A stretch of DNA of 64,000 nucleotides from NCBI RefSeq assembly GCF_001909055.1, contig NZ_LVWI01000070.1:123589-187588 (forward strand). Reading direction: 5' to 3'. Position 1 is the first letter of the stretch. Each line of letters starts with the position of its first letter. This stretch comes from Paenibacillus helianthi (GTDB lineage Bacteria; Bacillota; Bacilli; Paenibacillales; Paenibacillaceae). A program made the position numbers and the translations under genes. The notes beneath the pieces were generated by a model. That model was not told the DNA's origin, made no database searches, and saw only the letters and a list, made by a program, of their open reading frames with translations. Of the stretch, positions 42,235 to 50,760 are shown in pieces.

Positions 42235-42879
42235 TTATCCTTTGGCTTCTAGATCGAGGAGTAGTTTGACAATAGAAGTTTTCGTCAGCCGTCCGACAAC
42301 GTCGAGTTTCGGGCCGCTTTCTTCCACAATACCGGGGATGACCACCGGCAAACTGTCCACCTCGTGAAAAATCATTTTTTGTGCGGCATCAAGCACCGTA
42401 TCCTCGGGAGAAACGGTCACGACCTTGGGCTGGCGGGTCATTACCATGCTTACGGGCATGGACACTGCTCCGGGATTGCCCAGCGTAACCTTCAAGAAAT
42501 CCTTGCGCGAGGCCACCCCGGTCAGCTTGCCGTCCCCGTCGCAGATAATCAGCGTGCCGACATCCTGCAGAAACAGTGTGACTACAGCATCCTGAATCGT
42601 TGTTGTCTCGCGGATAATAATCGGGATGCTCTGAATATCCTTGACCTTGGTTTCTTTCAGCAAATAGCTGCCGCTGAGGCGCTGCGAGGTTTTTTTGCCG
42701 GGAAAATAACCTACCTTGGGTTTCGCGTCAATGTACTCCAGCATGACAAGCACGGACAAATCCGAGCGGATCGTCGGCTTGCTGAGGTTGAGATGCTCCG
42801 CAATTTGCTCGGCGGTGATAGGTGCTCTTTTTTTGACGATTTCAATAATTTGCAGTTGACGGGATGTCAGTTCGATCAC
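42235..42879 (-). CDS. ccpN: CcpN-type repressor of gluconeogenic genes (HTH plus CBS pair)
   Basis: 214 residues. N-terminal winged helix TSRQLQIIEIVKKRAPITAE and LNLSKPTIRSDLSVLVMLEYI, followed by two CBS domains that sense adenine nucleotides in B. subtilis CcpN. GTG at 42879 follows GGAGGG by five bases; the longer frame has no site. B. subtilis CcpN represses gapB and pckA under glycolytic conditions; glpX nearby suggests a wider control here. Confidence 0.93.
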   Translation of the reverse strand: MIELTSRQLQIIEIVKKRAPITAEQIAEHLNLSKPTIRSDLSVLVMLEYIDAKPKVGYFPGKKTSQRLSGSYLLKETKVKDIQSIPIIIRETTTIQDAVVTLFLQDVGTLIICDGDGKLTGVASRKDFLKVTLGNPGAVSMPVSMVMTRQPKVVTVSPEDTVLDAAQKMIFHEVDSLPVVIPGIVEESGPKLDVVGRLTKTSIVKLLLDLEAKG

Positions 42880-43216
42880 AGGTTCCCTCCACTTTCCGGA
42901 TACATTCAGGTGTTCCTTAACAGAAAAGGAGCACCAATAATCGATTCCCCCTTCCATTCTTACGTCCTATTAGAGTATTAAGCCCTTAACTTGCTTATAT
43001 AATACGCAATAATGATCATTAATGCAATATATAATACGTCATATATATTTTCGGCAGAAGATATTCTAGAGTTATAGAACGTGAACTTCAGTATTTCGGG
43101 CTCTTCCTTGAGGAGTACATTGTTGTTCAAGGCGATTTCGCAAGGGTTGTTATCCATGCTCAAGTTAGCCATGTGTGTTGGCACTATTGGAAGTTAAGTT
43201 AGGGGAACAGTGCGTA

Positions 43217-43268
43217 TGTTGGGTTAGGCTAGTATGTACGTGTATTGGATTAGCATAGCATGTGCAAG
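43217..43268 (+). repeat. Imperfect 26-base tandem repeat, two units
   Basis: Unit 1 (43217-43242) starts TGTTGGGTTAG and unit 2 (43243-43268) starts TATTGGATTAG; 18 of 26 positions agree, including TTGG, TTAG, TAG and ATGT. Confidence 0.6.
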
Positions 43269-43280
43269 CGTTGAGTTAAT

Positions 43281-43318
43281 GAGAGATATGAGTACTGGTT
43301 AGTCCCTCCATATCTCTC
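43281..43318 (+). terminator. Hairpin of terminator type
   Basis: GAGAGATATG pairs with CATATCTCTC, followed by GTTTATT. No gene on the plus strand clearly ends here. Confidence 0.45.
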
Positions 43319-43503
43319 GTTTATTCAGCTACCGTTCCAATGCAGATGGACTAAATGTTGCGGACTCAGAAACGTCATTGTCCGCGCCATCCCCGGCCTG
43401 TCCCGGCCGGCGTGCCGTTCTCCGCCGTGTGCCCCGACTCCCGCTCAGCAACGCACCCGGCCCACCTGGCACAGCGGCTTACGCCACCCTGGGCCGGCCG
43501 TTC

Positions 43504-44463
43504 TTACAGAATCTGCTTCCGCGGATAAGCCTCTCCTGCCACTGGGTGCACCAGCGGGGTGCTGCGCTTCGGCTTGAACAGCAGTTGCTTAAGCGCACCT
43601 GCATTTACGAGCACAGTGCCGGCGATGATGGTGAATACGCCGATGAGGGTGATCCAGGTTACAGCTTCCCCGTAGAAGAGGAAGCCTACACCGACCGCGA
43701 TCGGCGGGGAGATATACAGCCAGGTGGACGGAAAGACAGGATTGGTTTTCGCCACCAGCCAGTAGAACAGCGTATGGCCGACCATGGAGCCGATTACGGT
43801 CAGGTAGAGCAGAGAACCGGCTGTATGGAAGGACAGCAGCACCTCAGGATGTACTTTTTCCGTGAACAGGGACAGGAGGAACAGCAGCGCGCCGCCGTAC
43901 ATCATCTGCGCTGCATTCAGGGCAACGGGCGATTCGCCGGAGAAGGTGCTGGTTACTTTTTTGGAGTAGATGGCTCCCGCCGCGTAGCAGATTTCTCCGA
44001 TCAGCACCACAGCGCAACCGGTGACCCACAGGGGAGAAACCTCAATGGCAAGGCTGGGCAGCACAAGCAGCAGTACGCCAGCGAAGCCGATAATGCAGCC
44101 GATCAGCGAATAGGAAGGCGCTTTTTGCCGGAGAACAGCGGTCTGCATCAGCAGAATCATCATCGGACCGGTTGCGGACAGCACAGCAGCAAGCCCTGAG
44201 GAGACATATTGCTCGGCCCAGTACAGTGCGGAAAAGGTTCCGAAGGTTAGTGCAGCGCCGGTGAACAACATCTCTTTGCGCAGGAGCAGGGCGAAGCTGG
44301 CTTTGCCTTTCCAGGCCATAAAGAGGAAGAGTACAGCACCTGCAACGAAAAAGCGCAAACCCGCCGAGAAGAACGGAGGTGTACCGGCGTCCACGCCGAT
44401 TTTTATAGCCAGGAAGGTCGTGCCGAAGATCAGACAGACGAGCGAGTAAGCAAACATAATCAT
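43504..44463 (-). CDS. EamA/DMT-superfamily exporter
   Basis: 319 residues and ten membrane helices in two repeats of the EamA type (CLIFGTTFLAIKIGVDAGTP, FAGVLLLVLPSLAI, GGALLFLLSLF, TLIGVFTIIAGTVLVNAGAL). These carry metabolites or amino acids out of the cell; substrate unknown. It is divergent from a MocR regulator 200 bases away, the usual layout in which MocR controls a DMT gene. Confidence 0.9.
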   Translation of the reverse strand: MIMFAYSLVCLIFGTTFLAIKIGVDAGTPPFFSAGLRFFVAGAVLFLFMAWKGKASFALLLRKEMLFTGAALTFGTFSALYWAEQYVSSGLAAVLSATGPMMILLMQTAVLRQKAPSYSLIGCIIGFAGVLLLVLPSLAIEVSPLWVTGCAVVLIGEICYAAGAIYSKKVTSTFSGESPVALNAAQMMYGGALLFLLSLFTEKVHPEVLLSFHTAGSLLYLTVIGSMVGHTLFYWLVAKTNPVFPSTWLYISPPIAVGVGFLFYGEAVTWITLIGVFTIIAGTVLVNAGALKQLLFKPKRSTPLVHPVAGEAYPRKQIL

Positions 44464-44664
44464 GTTTCAGTTCCCCTTTGTGATGGTAGTGTGGCAGTTG
44501 GCTCAAGTGTTCGATTCATCATACCGGAAACTGGACAGAACAGATTGCAGACAATAGAACAGATAGGAGGCGGAATATTGTACAATAAGGCTAAGAGAAG
44601 TTAACTATAGGTGGTTATGGACTTAGCTATTGACAGAGTCATCTGGTAAAGGAGCGGCAGACTG

Positions 44665-46086
44665 ATGAAAAAGGTGGCAGGAGCAGAGCAGAACTCCCCA
44701 TTGTTTCGCCAGGTGTATCAATACATGTACAACCGGATGGAACGCGGAGAATGGAAGGCGCATGACAAGCTGCCGTCGATCCGGCTGCTGGCTGAGGAAC
44801 TGAAGGTTCACAGGCTTACGGTATTCAAGGCCTACAGGGAGCTGACGGAAGACGGCAAGGTGTATGTAAAAGACAAATCCGGCTATTATATGTCACCGGT
44901 CAGCAGTTTGGCGGAAGAAGCGGCAGAGGGTGCGGCGGTATCCGCCTATATGCTGGCGAACCCGATGTCCGATATTCAGCGGATACCGGTCAGCTACCAG
45001 TTCTCACAGGCGCTGATTGATCCTGGACTGCTGCCCAACCTGTTCCTGTCCGAATACGTCAAAAAAGTGTTCGATCTCTATCCGAAGGTCATGGGAACGT
45101 ACTCTTCAGTCCAGGGAGACGAGGAACTACGGGATATGCTTAGCCGCCATTTCCGGGAGAAGCACAAGCTGCAGTTGTCACCGGGTGAACTGCTGGTAAC
45201 TTCGGGTGCTCAGCAGGCGATTAATCTGATCGCGGGCGTTGTGCTGGGGCCGATGGATGCGGTGCTGGTGGAGCGGCCGACGTATAGCGCGGCGATGGAT
45301 ATTTTCCGGCGTCTGGGAGCCCGGCTGGTACCGGTGGAGATTACTCCGGAGGGTTATGATCTACAGCAGGTCGAGGAACTGATGCGCAGGCACCGGCCAA
45401 GGATGTTCTATATGAATCCGACACATCACAATCCCACCGGTTATACGGTTCCGGCGCGGCAGCGCAAGCTACTGGTTGAGCTGGCGGAGCGCTACCGCTG
45501 TCTGCTCGTGGAGGATGATCCGTTCCGCGACATGTATTTCACGGAGGAGCCGCCGCCGCCGTTTTTTGCGTATGATACGGAAGGCTGGGTAATCTACATC
45601 AGCAGCTTCAGCAAATATGTCGCCCCAGGCTTGCGGATCTGCGCAGTTGGCTGCCGGTACCCGTTCATGGAACAGCTGATTACCGCCAAATCGCTGGCGG
45701 ACAACGGCACGCCGATTTTGAATCAGAAAATCTTTCTGCACTACTACACCTCGCCGCGCCTGCAGCAGCATCTCGGGAAGCTGCGGATCGCACTCCAGGT
45801 GCATAAGGAGATTGTGGAGGAGGAGCTTGCCGCTACCGGATGGGAATGGACAACCCCGCAGGGCGGGCTTAATCTGTGGGTGAAGCTGCCGGAGTCTATT
45901 TCCGTACCTGAGCTGTTTGAGCGTTCTATGGAGCAGTCCATCTCCTTTGTCCCCGGTGAAATTCTTGATCCGCTGGGAGAGATGAAGTCCTGGCTGCGGC
46001 TGAGCTACTCCTTTGCCAGCGGAGGTGTGCTGCGCGAAGGTATACGCCGTCTGGCGGCGCTTGCGCTTGGGCTGCAAAAGAGGTGA
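44665..46086 (+). CDS. MocR-type regulator (GntR HTH plus aminotransferase domain)
   Basis: 473 residues. Residues 10-75: GntR winged helix (YQYMYNRMERGEWKAHDKLP, LKVHRLTVFKAYREL). Residues about 110-470: fold-type I aminotransferase with LVTSGAQQAINLIAGV, MNPTHHNPTGYT and the PLP lysine in SSFSKYVAPGLRI. It probably senses PLP or an amino compound and regulates the divergent DMT exporter. Confidence 0.94.
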   Translation: MKKVAGAEQNSPLFRQVYQYMYNRMERGEWKAHDKLPSIRLLAEELKVHRLTVFKAYRELTEDGKVYVKDKSGYYMSPVSSLAEEAAEGAAVSAYMLANPMSDIQRIPVSYQFSQALIDPGLLPNLFLSEYVKKVFDLYPKVMGTYSSVQGDEELRDMLSRHFREKHKLQLSPGELLVTSGAQQAINLIAGVVLGPMDAVLVERPTYSAAMDIFRRLGARLVPVEITPEGYDLQQVEELMRRHRPRMFYMNPTHHNPTGYTVPARQRKLLVELAERYRCLLVEDDPFRDMYFTEEPPPPFFAYDTEGWVIYISSFSKYVAPGLRICAVGCRYPFMEQLITAKSLADNGTPILNQKIFLHYYTSPRLQQHLGKLRIALQVHKEIVEEELAATGWEWTTPQGGLNLWVKLPESISVPELFERSMEQSISFVPGEILDPLGEMKSWLRLSYSFASGGVLREGIRRLAALALGLQKR

Positions 46087-46250
46087 CTACGTGCTCATGA
46101 AAGAGTATCCGGGTTCCGCAGGAGAATGAAGGAATTTTACAAAAAATGCATAGTTCTTGTGTTGTTTTACATTAATCGGGCGTTCATGAAATATCCCCTT
46201 AATATAATTGCTCTAGTATGAGGTAGTAATTAACCTTAAGGAGGGTATAT

Positions 46251-47519
46251 ATGAATTCTCAGAAAAAGAATAGATTCAAGACTGCATTAACTGTAACTGC
46301 AGCAGGGGCGCTTTTGGCTACGAGTGTAGTGGCTGCACAGTCTGCCAAACCGGCAGAGGCGGCTTCCGCAAAAACGAAGAATGTCATTCTTTTTGTCGGC
46401 GACGGCATGGGGACAGCAGCGCGTAATGCGATACGGCTGGCGACCGTAGGCGAAAATGGCAAATTGGCCATGGATGATATGCCCTACGCAGGGCTGGTAC
46501 ATACGAGCTCTACCGTACCGGTTACAGATTCAGCTGCATCCGCTACAGCATATGCCAGCGGGGTGAAGACATATAATGGCGCCATCGGCATGGATGCCAA
46601 CAAAAAATCGGTTAAAACCATAGCAGAATACGCCAAAGATGCCGGTATGTCCACAGGTGTAGTAACCACCAGCCAAATTACGGATGCTACGGGCGCAGCT
46701 TTTGGCGCTCACGTGGAAGACCGCTCGAAACAAAGCGACATTGCACTGCAGCTCTTGACTAAGAGCAAAGTGGACGTTCTGCTCGGCGGCGGTGAGGATT
46801 TCTGGTATCCGGCTGGCGAAGCAGGCAAGTTCCCGGATGCTCCGGCTGAAGATCCTTCGGAGAAGAGCAAAGGAAGCCAGGGCAATCTGGTCACCAAAGC
46901 GAAACAGCTGGGTTACAACTATATATCGACCAAAGAAGGCTTGAAGCAGGCCAAAAACGGCAAGCTGCTCGGACTGTTCGCCAATGAGGAGATGTTTCAG
47001 CAGAATGAGGAAGGTAAAGGGGATATCTACAACCCTGTAGTCTCCCTGCCGGAAATGACCCAGAAAGCGATTGACACCCTGTCCGCTAACAAAAAAGGCT
47101 TTTTCCTGATGGTAGAGGAAGAAGGTACGGATGAATTTGCCCACAGAAACAATGCCAAGATGACGATTAAATCCGGCCAGGCTCTGGATGCATCTGTGCA
47201 GGTGGCCAAGAATTTTGCCAAAAAGAATCCGGACACGCTGGTGCTGGTGCTGGCTGACCATGAAACCGGAGGACTTTCCATCGAAGCGGTCGATGCAGAG
47301 GATGAAACAGGAGACGGTATCTCCAAAGAAGACGGTCCGTTCGCTATCGCCAATTCCAAGCAAAGCTTTGTAGTGGACTGGACAACCTCCGGCCATACGG
47401 CGGTGGATATTCCGGTTACAGCAATGGGGAAAAACGCCCAGCTCTTTACGGGAGTTTTTGAGAACACAGCCGTGTTCGAGAAGATGATGCAAGCCTATGG
47501 TTTTAAAGCGAAGAAATAG
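46251..47519 (+). CDS. Secreted alkaline phosphatase
   Basis: 422 residues. Signal peptide (FKTALTVTAAGALLATSVVA). Metal ligands and nucleophile appear in VILFVGDGMG, VTDSAASATAYASGVKTYNG, EEGTDEFAHRNN, LADHETGG and TSGHTAVDIPV, the E. coli PhoA order; no cysteine pairs. It releases phosphate from organic phosphates outside the cell. The upstream A/T-rich region (46136-46220) has TTCTTG-N5-TTTTAC and a TATAAT at 46203-46208 without a good -35, suggestive of PhoP activation. AAGGAGG precedes the ATG. Confidence 0.95.
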   Translation: MNSQKKNRFKTALTVTAAGALLATSVVAAQSAKPAEAASAKTKNVILFVGDGMGTAARNAIRLATVGENGKLAMDDMPYAGLVHTSSTVPVTDSAASATAYASGVKTYNGAIGMDANKKSVKTIAEYAKDAGMSTGVVTTSQITDATGAAFGAHVEDRSKQSDIALQLLTKSKVDVLLGGGEDFWYPAGEAGKFPDAPAEDPSEKSKGSQGNLVTKAKQLGYNYISTKEGLKQAKNGKLLGLFANEEMFQQNEEGKGDIYNPVVSLPEMTQKAIDTLSANKKGFFLMVEEEGTDEFAHRNNAKMTIKSGQALDASVQVAKNFAKKNPDTLVLVLADHETGGLSIEAVDAEDETGDGISKEDGPFAIANSKQSFVVDWTTSGHTAVDIPVTAMGKNAQLFTGVFENTAVFEKMMQAYGFKAKK

Positions 47520-47553
47520 AACGTGAGAGGGAGCTAGTGCCTTTGTAATAGAT

Positions 47554-47584
47554 AAGCTGGCCGGACTTTCGGCTGGCTTTTTCT
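47554..47584 (+). terminator. Terminator of the alkaline phosphatase gene
   Basis: AAGCTGGCCG pairs with CGGCTGGCTT (two G-U pairs), followed by TTTTTC. Confidence 0.8.
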
Positions 47585-47747
47585 ATATATAAAGATTGTT
47601 ATGTTTAAGCTAAGAAGCCTATCCGCTGCGTTTGGATTTGGTTCCATGTATTTACATTTTTCTAGTAACATTTGTAACTGACGGAATTGCTAGAAATTGA
47701 TAAATATAGATTGTAAGCGTTTTAATCATAGGACTGGGGGAATGGTT

Positions 47748-48299
47748 GTGAAAAAGGTAACAAAATTATTGCTGGTAGCCGGTATCTCCTTGGCTGTTGT
47801 AGGCGTAGGAAACAGTGGCGCTCTGAACAATGTCTCTTCTGCTGCAAGCGCACCGCTTAAGGTTGGCCGGGTAGAAGCTGCTGCTCATGGCACGAAATGC
47901 TTCACTGTGGCAGTTGCCGTTGTCCAAAATGGTGTAATCGTAGCCGCTTCGCTGGACGATTATCAATTCCTGGGCTCCGATGTGGCAACGGGAGTGCCTA
48001 ACTCGGACAAGGACTTCGGACAGAACTACAAAGATCCAGCAATGGTCCTGGCTTCCAAGAAAGCCAATGCCAAATATTATAGCGAACATATGAAAGAAGA
48101 AGCCAAATCTACGGTTTCTTATGACAAGAACATGGCTGCCATTGAGAAATATGCAACGGGCAAAACAATCAAGTCGCTGGAAGCTACACTGGCTGCAAAG
48201 AGCAAAGAGCAAATGGTTGACGCTGTAAGCGGAGCTACTCTTGTAGATACCCAAGGCTACCTGAAAGCTATTGTAGCTGCTGCTAAGGCTGCCAAGTAA
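47748..48299 (+). CDS. Secreted protein with FMN-binding/flavinylation-type motif
   Basis: 183 residues. GTG start seven bases after GGGGG; signal peptide (KKVTKLLLVAGISLAVVGVG). The mature part has the FMN_bind-like strand pattern CFTVAVAVVQNGVIVAASLD and, near the end, MVDAVSGATLVDTQGYLKAI. D-x-x-S-G-A-T is the site that ApbE-type transferases flavinylate on extracellular redox proteins. A single cysteine (HGTKCF) is present. No membrane anchor is seen. It stands opposite to the feo genes, separated by a shared terminator. A covalently bound flavin is inference; no ApbE gene is in this window. Confidence 0.75.
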   Translation: MKKVTKLLLVAGISLAVVGVGNSGALNNVSSAASAPLKVGRVEAAAHGTKCFTVAVAVVQNGVIVAASLDDYQFLGSDVATGVPNSDKDFGQNYKDPAMVLASKKANAKYYSEHMKEEAKSTVSYDKNMAAIEKYATGKTIKSLEATLAAKSKEQMVDAVSGATLVDTQGYLKAIVAAAKAAK

Positions 48300-48326
48300 G
48301 CCATTGATTTAATCATTTCAGGCACC

Positions 48327-48364
48327 AACTCCTTCACCGTTTCGGCTGTGAAGGAGTTTTTTGC
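48327..48364. terminator. Bidirectional terminator between the FMN-type gene and feo
   Basis: AACTCCTTCAC pairs with GTGAAGGAGTT, loop CGTTTCGGCT, followed by TTTTTGCG on the plus strand. Confidence 0.85.
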
Positions 48365-48390
48365 GTTGTTTACTTCTATAGTTTTCTGCA

Positions 48391-49800
48391 TCACACCCAG
48401 CCGAACAACCGGGCGGCCTGGGCAACGGCGAAGGTTACCGCAATAGCGATTCCGAGCGGGATGACCGCAGAGAGCACGGCCCATTTCATACTGCGGGTTT
48501 CTTTATAAATATTGATTAGCGTGGTGCCGCATGGATAGTGAAGCAGAGAGAACAACATCATATTGAGCGCGGTCAGCCAAGTCCAGCCATGGCTCAGGAA
48601 AATATCCTTGATGCCGCTGAGGCCATCGATATCGACCATCGCACCTGAGGACATATATCCCATAAGCAGGATCGGCAGCACGATTTCATTGGCTGGAAGT
48701 CCAAGGATGAACGCCATAATAATGAAGCCATCCAGACCCAGCAAATTCGCAAAAGGATCAAAAAAAGCAGCCATGTGGTTAAGTACACTGTCTCCTCCGA
48801 CCATCAGATTGCCCAGAATCCAGGTGACGATTCCCGCCGGTGCAGCGACGACGATTGCCCGGGTTAGCACGTTCAGGGATTTTTCTTTGGAGGAGATCAA
48901 TATGGTTTTCCAAATTTGCGGACGGCGGTATGGTGGAAGCTCCAGTGTGTAGTGAGTGGGTACTCCGCGCAGCGCAGTCTTTGACATGACCCAGGAGACG
49001 CTCAAGGTAACAATGATTCCAACCAGGACAATGCCCATTAACACCAGTGCAGTTGATAATGTGTGCAGTGCGCCTGCTGCAGCACCTCCGACCATGAACA
49101 GAGAAGAGAGCAGAATCAGTGTCGGCCAGCGTCCGTTGCAGGGCACGAAGTTATTGGTCAGGATGGCCAGCATCCGTTCCCGGGGGGACTCGATAATGCG
49201 GGTGGAGAGAATGGCAGCAGCATTGCAGCCAAAGCCCATCGACATGGTCAGGGCCTGTTTGCCGTGGCCGCCGGATTTTTTGAACAGCCGGTCCATATTG
49301 AATGCCACGCGCGGAAGATAGCCGAAATTCTCCAGCAGGGCAAACACCGGGAAGAAAATCATCATGGGCGGCAGCATGACACTGATCACCCAGGAGGTTC
49401 CGCGGTATAGTCCAAGCACGAGAACGCCATGCAGCCAGGCCGGTGCGTTCAACGCCTCAAAACCTGCCGTCAGATAGCCTTCAATCCAGCCGAAAAAGGA
49501 AGCGAGCCATCCTGAAGGATAGTTGGCACCTGCAATTGTAATCCAGAACACGAGGCCGAGGGCGGCGAGCATAATGGGGAAACCCCAGATTTTGGAGGTG
49601 ACGATCTGATCCAGCTTATAGGTGCTGGCGAGTTTCTGCTGGTCCTTGTAGGTCACAGAGTCACGGCAAATACCGGCCGACACCCCGTAGATTCCACTGA
49701 CAATTTCGTCGCGGATGGCCCCTTTGTCAGCCAGCTTCTTCGCGAAGGGCAGCAGGGAATCCATGGCGTCCGTTCCCTTAATGACATGCGGTGACTCCAT
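48391..49800 (-). CDS. feoB: FeoB membrane part as a separate protein (nucleoside-recognition/Gate domains)
   Basis: 469 residues. Two Gate-type segments with the conserved Pro-Cys (NNFVPCNGRWPTLILLSS and LLHYPCGTTLINIYKETRSM) and eight or so membrane helices, as in the FeoB C-terminal half. It begins at ATG 49800, nine bases after a full AAAGGAGG that lies inside the end of the GTPase gene; the frames differ. So FeoB is made here as two chains. The linker-like N-terminus (HVIKGTDAMDSLLPFAKKLA and RDEIVSGIYGVSAGICR) equals the stretch just before helix 1 in one-piece FeoB. Moves ferrous iron into the cell. Confidence 0.92.
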   Translation of the reverse strand: MESPHVIKGTDAMDSLLPFAKKLADKGAIRDEIVSGIYGVSAGICRDSVTYKDQQKLASTYKLDQIVTSKIWGFPIMLAALGLVFWITIAGANYPSGWLASFFGWIEGYLTAGFEALNAPAWLHGVLVLGLYRGTSWVISVMLPPMMIFFPVFALLENFGYLPRVAFNMDRLFKKSGGHGKQALTMSMGFGCNAAAILSTRIIESPRERMLAILTNNFVPCNGRWPTLILLSSLFMVGGAAAGALHTLSTALVLMGIVLVGIIVTLSVSWVMSKTALRGVPTHYTLELPPYRRPQIWKTILISSKEKSLNVLTRAIVVAAPAGIVTWILGNLMVGGDSVLNHMAAFFDPFANLLGLDGFIIMAFILGLPANEIVLPILLMGYMSSGAMVDIDGLSGIKDIFLSHGWTWLTALNMMLFSLLHYPCGTTLINIYKETRSMKWAVLSAVIPLGIAIAVTFAVAQAARLFGWV

Positions 49801-50509
49801 GACCCACAACCTCCTTTGCTGCAGAAAAATTTGTGCGCCCCATATGGGCCTTAAGCGAAGTGATCAGGCTGTCATCACCGTCTAACAGCCGGAGGGCAAT
49901 CCAGCGCGCCGGATATCTTGTGCCAATGGCCTGTTCGACCATGGGGATCAGCTCAGCGATGCCCTGTTCAATTTCGTCACTATAGCTGATGCGAAGCGGC
50001 TGTGCCGTAAAAGCGCCAGTGGCGACACGCTCGATCTGATCCAGAAGAGCATCAATGCCGATTTTGCTCCTGGCGGAGATGGCCACAACCGGAACCCCGA
50101 GCCGCTTCGAGATCGCCTTCACATTGATGCCGATACCCAGTCTGCGGGCTTCATCGATCAGGTTGATGCAGATCACGGCCCGCCCGGTAATCTCCAGCAC
50201 CTGCAGCGCGAGGTTGAGATTGCGTTCAAGCGAAGTGGCGTCCAGAACTACGAGCGTTACATCCGGTTCCTCGAAAATGATGTAATCCCTGGCCGCCTCT
50301 TCGTCGGCGGAATTGGAGTACAGCGAATAGGTGCCCGGAAGATCGACTGCGCGGTAAGTGTGGTTTTTGTGGGTGAATTCGCCTTCGGCCGTAATGACGG
50401 TTTTGCCCGCCCAGTTGCCGGTGTGCTGACGCAGTCCGGTCAGAAGATTGAAAAGCGTGCTTTTTCCCGTATTGGGGTTACCCGCAAAAGCTATAGTAAA
50501 CGGATTCAT
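49778..50509 (-). CDS. feoB: FeoB GTPase part as a separate protein
   Basis: 243 residues. G1 AFAGNPNTGKSTLFN, switch HTGNWAGKT, G3 VDLPGTYSL, G4 INLIDEA and G5 ISARSKIG, then a helical GDI-like domain to about residue 225, after which it ends normally at TGA. It overlaps feoA by ATGA and overlaps the membrane-part gene by about 23 bases. The clean overlaps and the strong internal ribosome binding site argue for a natural two-gene form rather than a recent frameshift. Confidence 0.93.
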   Translation of the reverse strand: MNPFTIAFAGNPNTGKSTLFNLLTGLRQHTGNWAGKTVITAEGEFTHKNHTYRAVDLPGTYSLYSNSADEEAARDYIIFEEPDVTLVVLDATSLERNLNLALQVLEITGRAVICINLIDEARRLGIGINVKAISKRLGVPVVAISARSKIGIDALLDQIERVATGAFTAQPLRISYSDEIEQGIAELIPMVEQAIGTRYPARWIALRLLDGDDSLITSLKAHMGRTNFSAAKEVVGHGVTACH

Positions 50510-50760
50510 TCGTTTCCACCTCCAATCAAAGTTCCGTAGATTAATTCACTTTCTTCGCGCCGCAGCGCAATCGTTGTATTACTCAAGCGGAATGCCGTAG
50601 GGTCGCCCAGAGGACTGCGCCGCAGCACTTCTACCGTGTTGCCGACGACAAATCCGAGATCCAGCAGCCTTCTCCGCAGCACCCCCTGCACTTCGATGCC
50701 GCTAATCACGAGTTTGCTGCCATTCACCGCCTTAGACAATGGAATAAGTGCTCCAGCCAT
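50506..50760 (-). CDS. feoA: FeoA, SH3-like partner of FeoB
   Basis: 84 residues, one FeoA domain: LSKAVNGSKLVISGIEVQGV, RRRLLDLGFVVGNTVEVLRR and the ending FRLSNTTIALRREESELIYG. ATG at 50760 lies after GGAAGGGG. It starts the feoA-feoB(GTPase)-feoB(membrane) operon. No clear Fur box was found upstream, unlike the suf island; TTGTAGTGTGCCACAA (50817-50832) is a weak dyad of unknown meaning. Confidence 0.93.
   Translation of the reverse strand: MAGALIPLSKAVNGSKLVISGIEVQGVLRRRLLDLGFVVGNTVEVLRRSPLGDPTAFRLSNTTIALRREESELIYGTLIGGGNE

Larger units (their letters stand above)
42880..43503. other. Long non-coding gap with repeat, hairpin and G/C-rich patch
   Basis: No gene is supported over more than 600 bases. 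It holds the ccpN leader, a two-unit tandem repeat (43217-43268), a hairpin (43281-43318) and, at about 43378-43500, a strikingly C/G-rich stretch next to the DMT transporter stop. A 68-codon open frame at 42978-43184 (minus) has no ribosome binding site or recognisable content. Confidence 0.5.

Noticed and set aside
42978..43184. 68-codon minus-strand frame with a possible C-terminal helix
   Set aside because: No ribosome binding site, no recognisable content, A/T-rich leader of ccpN.
43378..44199. 273-codon plus-strand frame across the DMT transporter and the C/G-rich patch
   Set aside because: Antisense to a clear membrane protein; low-complexity proline/arginine text and no ribosome binding site.
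46530..47492. 320-codon open frame on the minus strand across the alkaline phosphatase gene
   Set aside because: Antisense shadow of a G/C-biased gene; the plus-strand frame has a full set of PhoA motifs, a signal peptide and a ribosome binding site.
49778..49809. Reading the feoB split as a frameshift or sequencing error
   Set aside because: The downstream gene has its own full-strength ribosome binding site correctly spaced from an ATG, and the upstream gene ends at a natural domain border.
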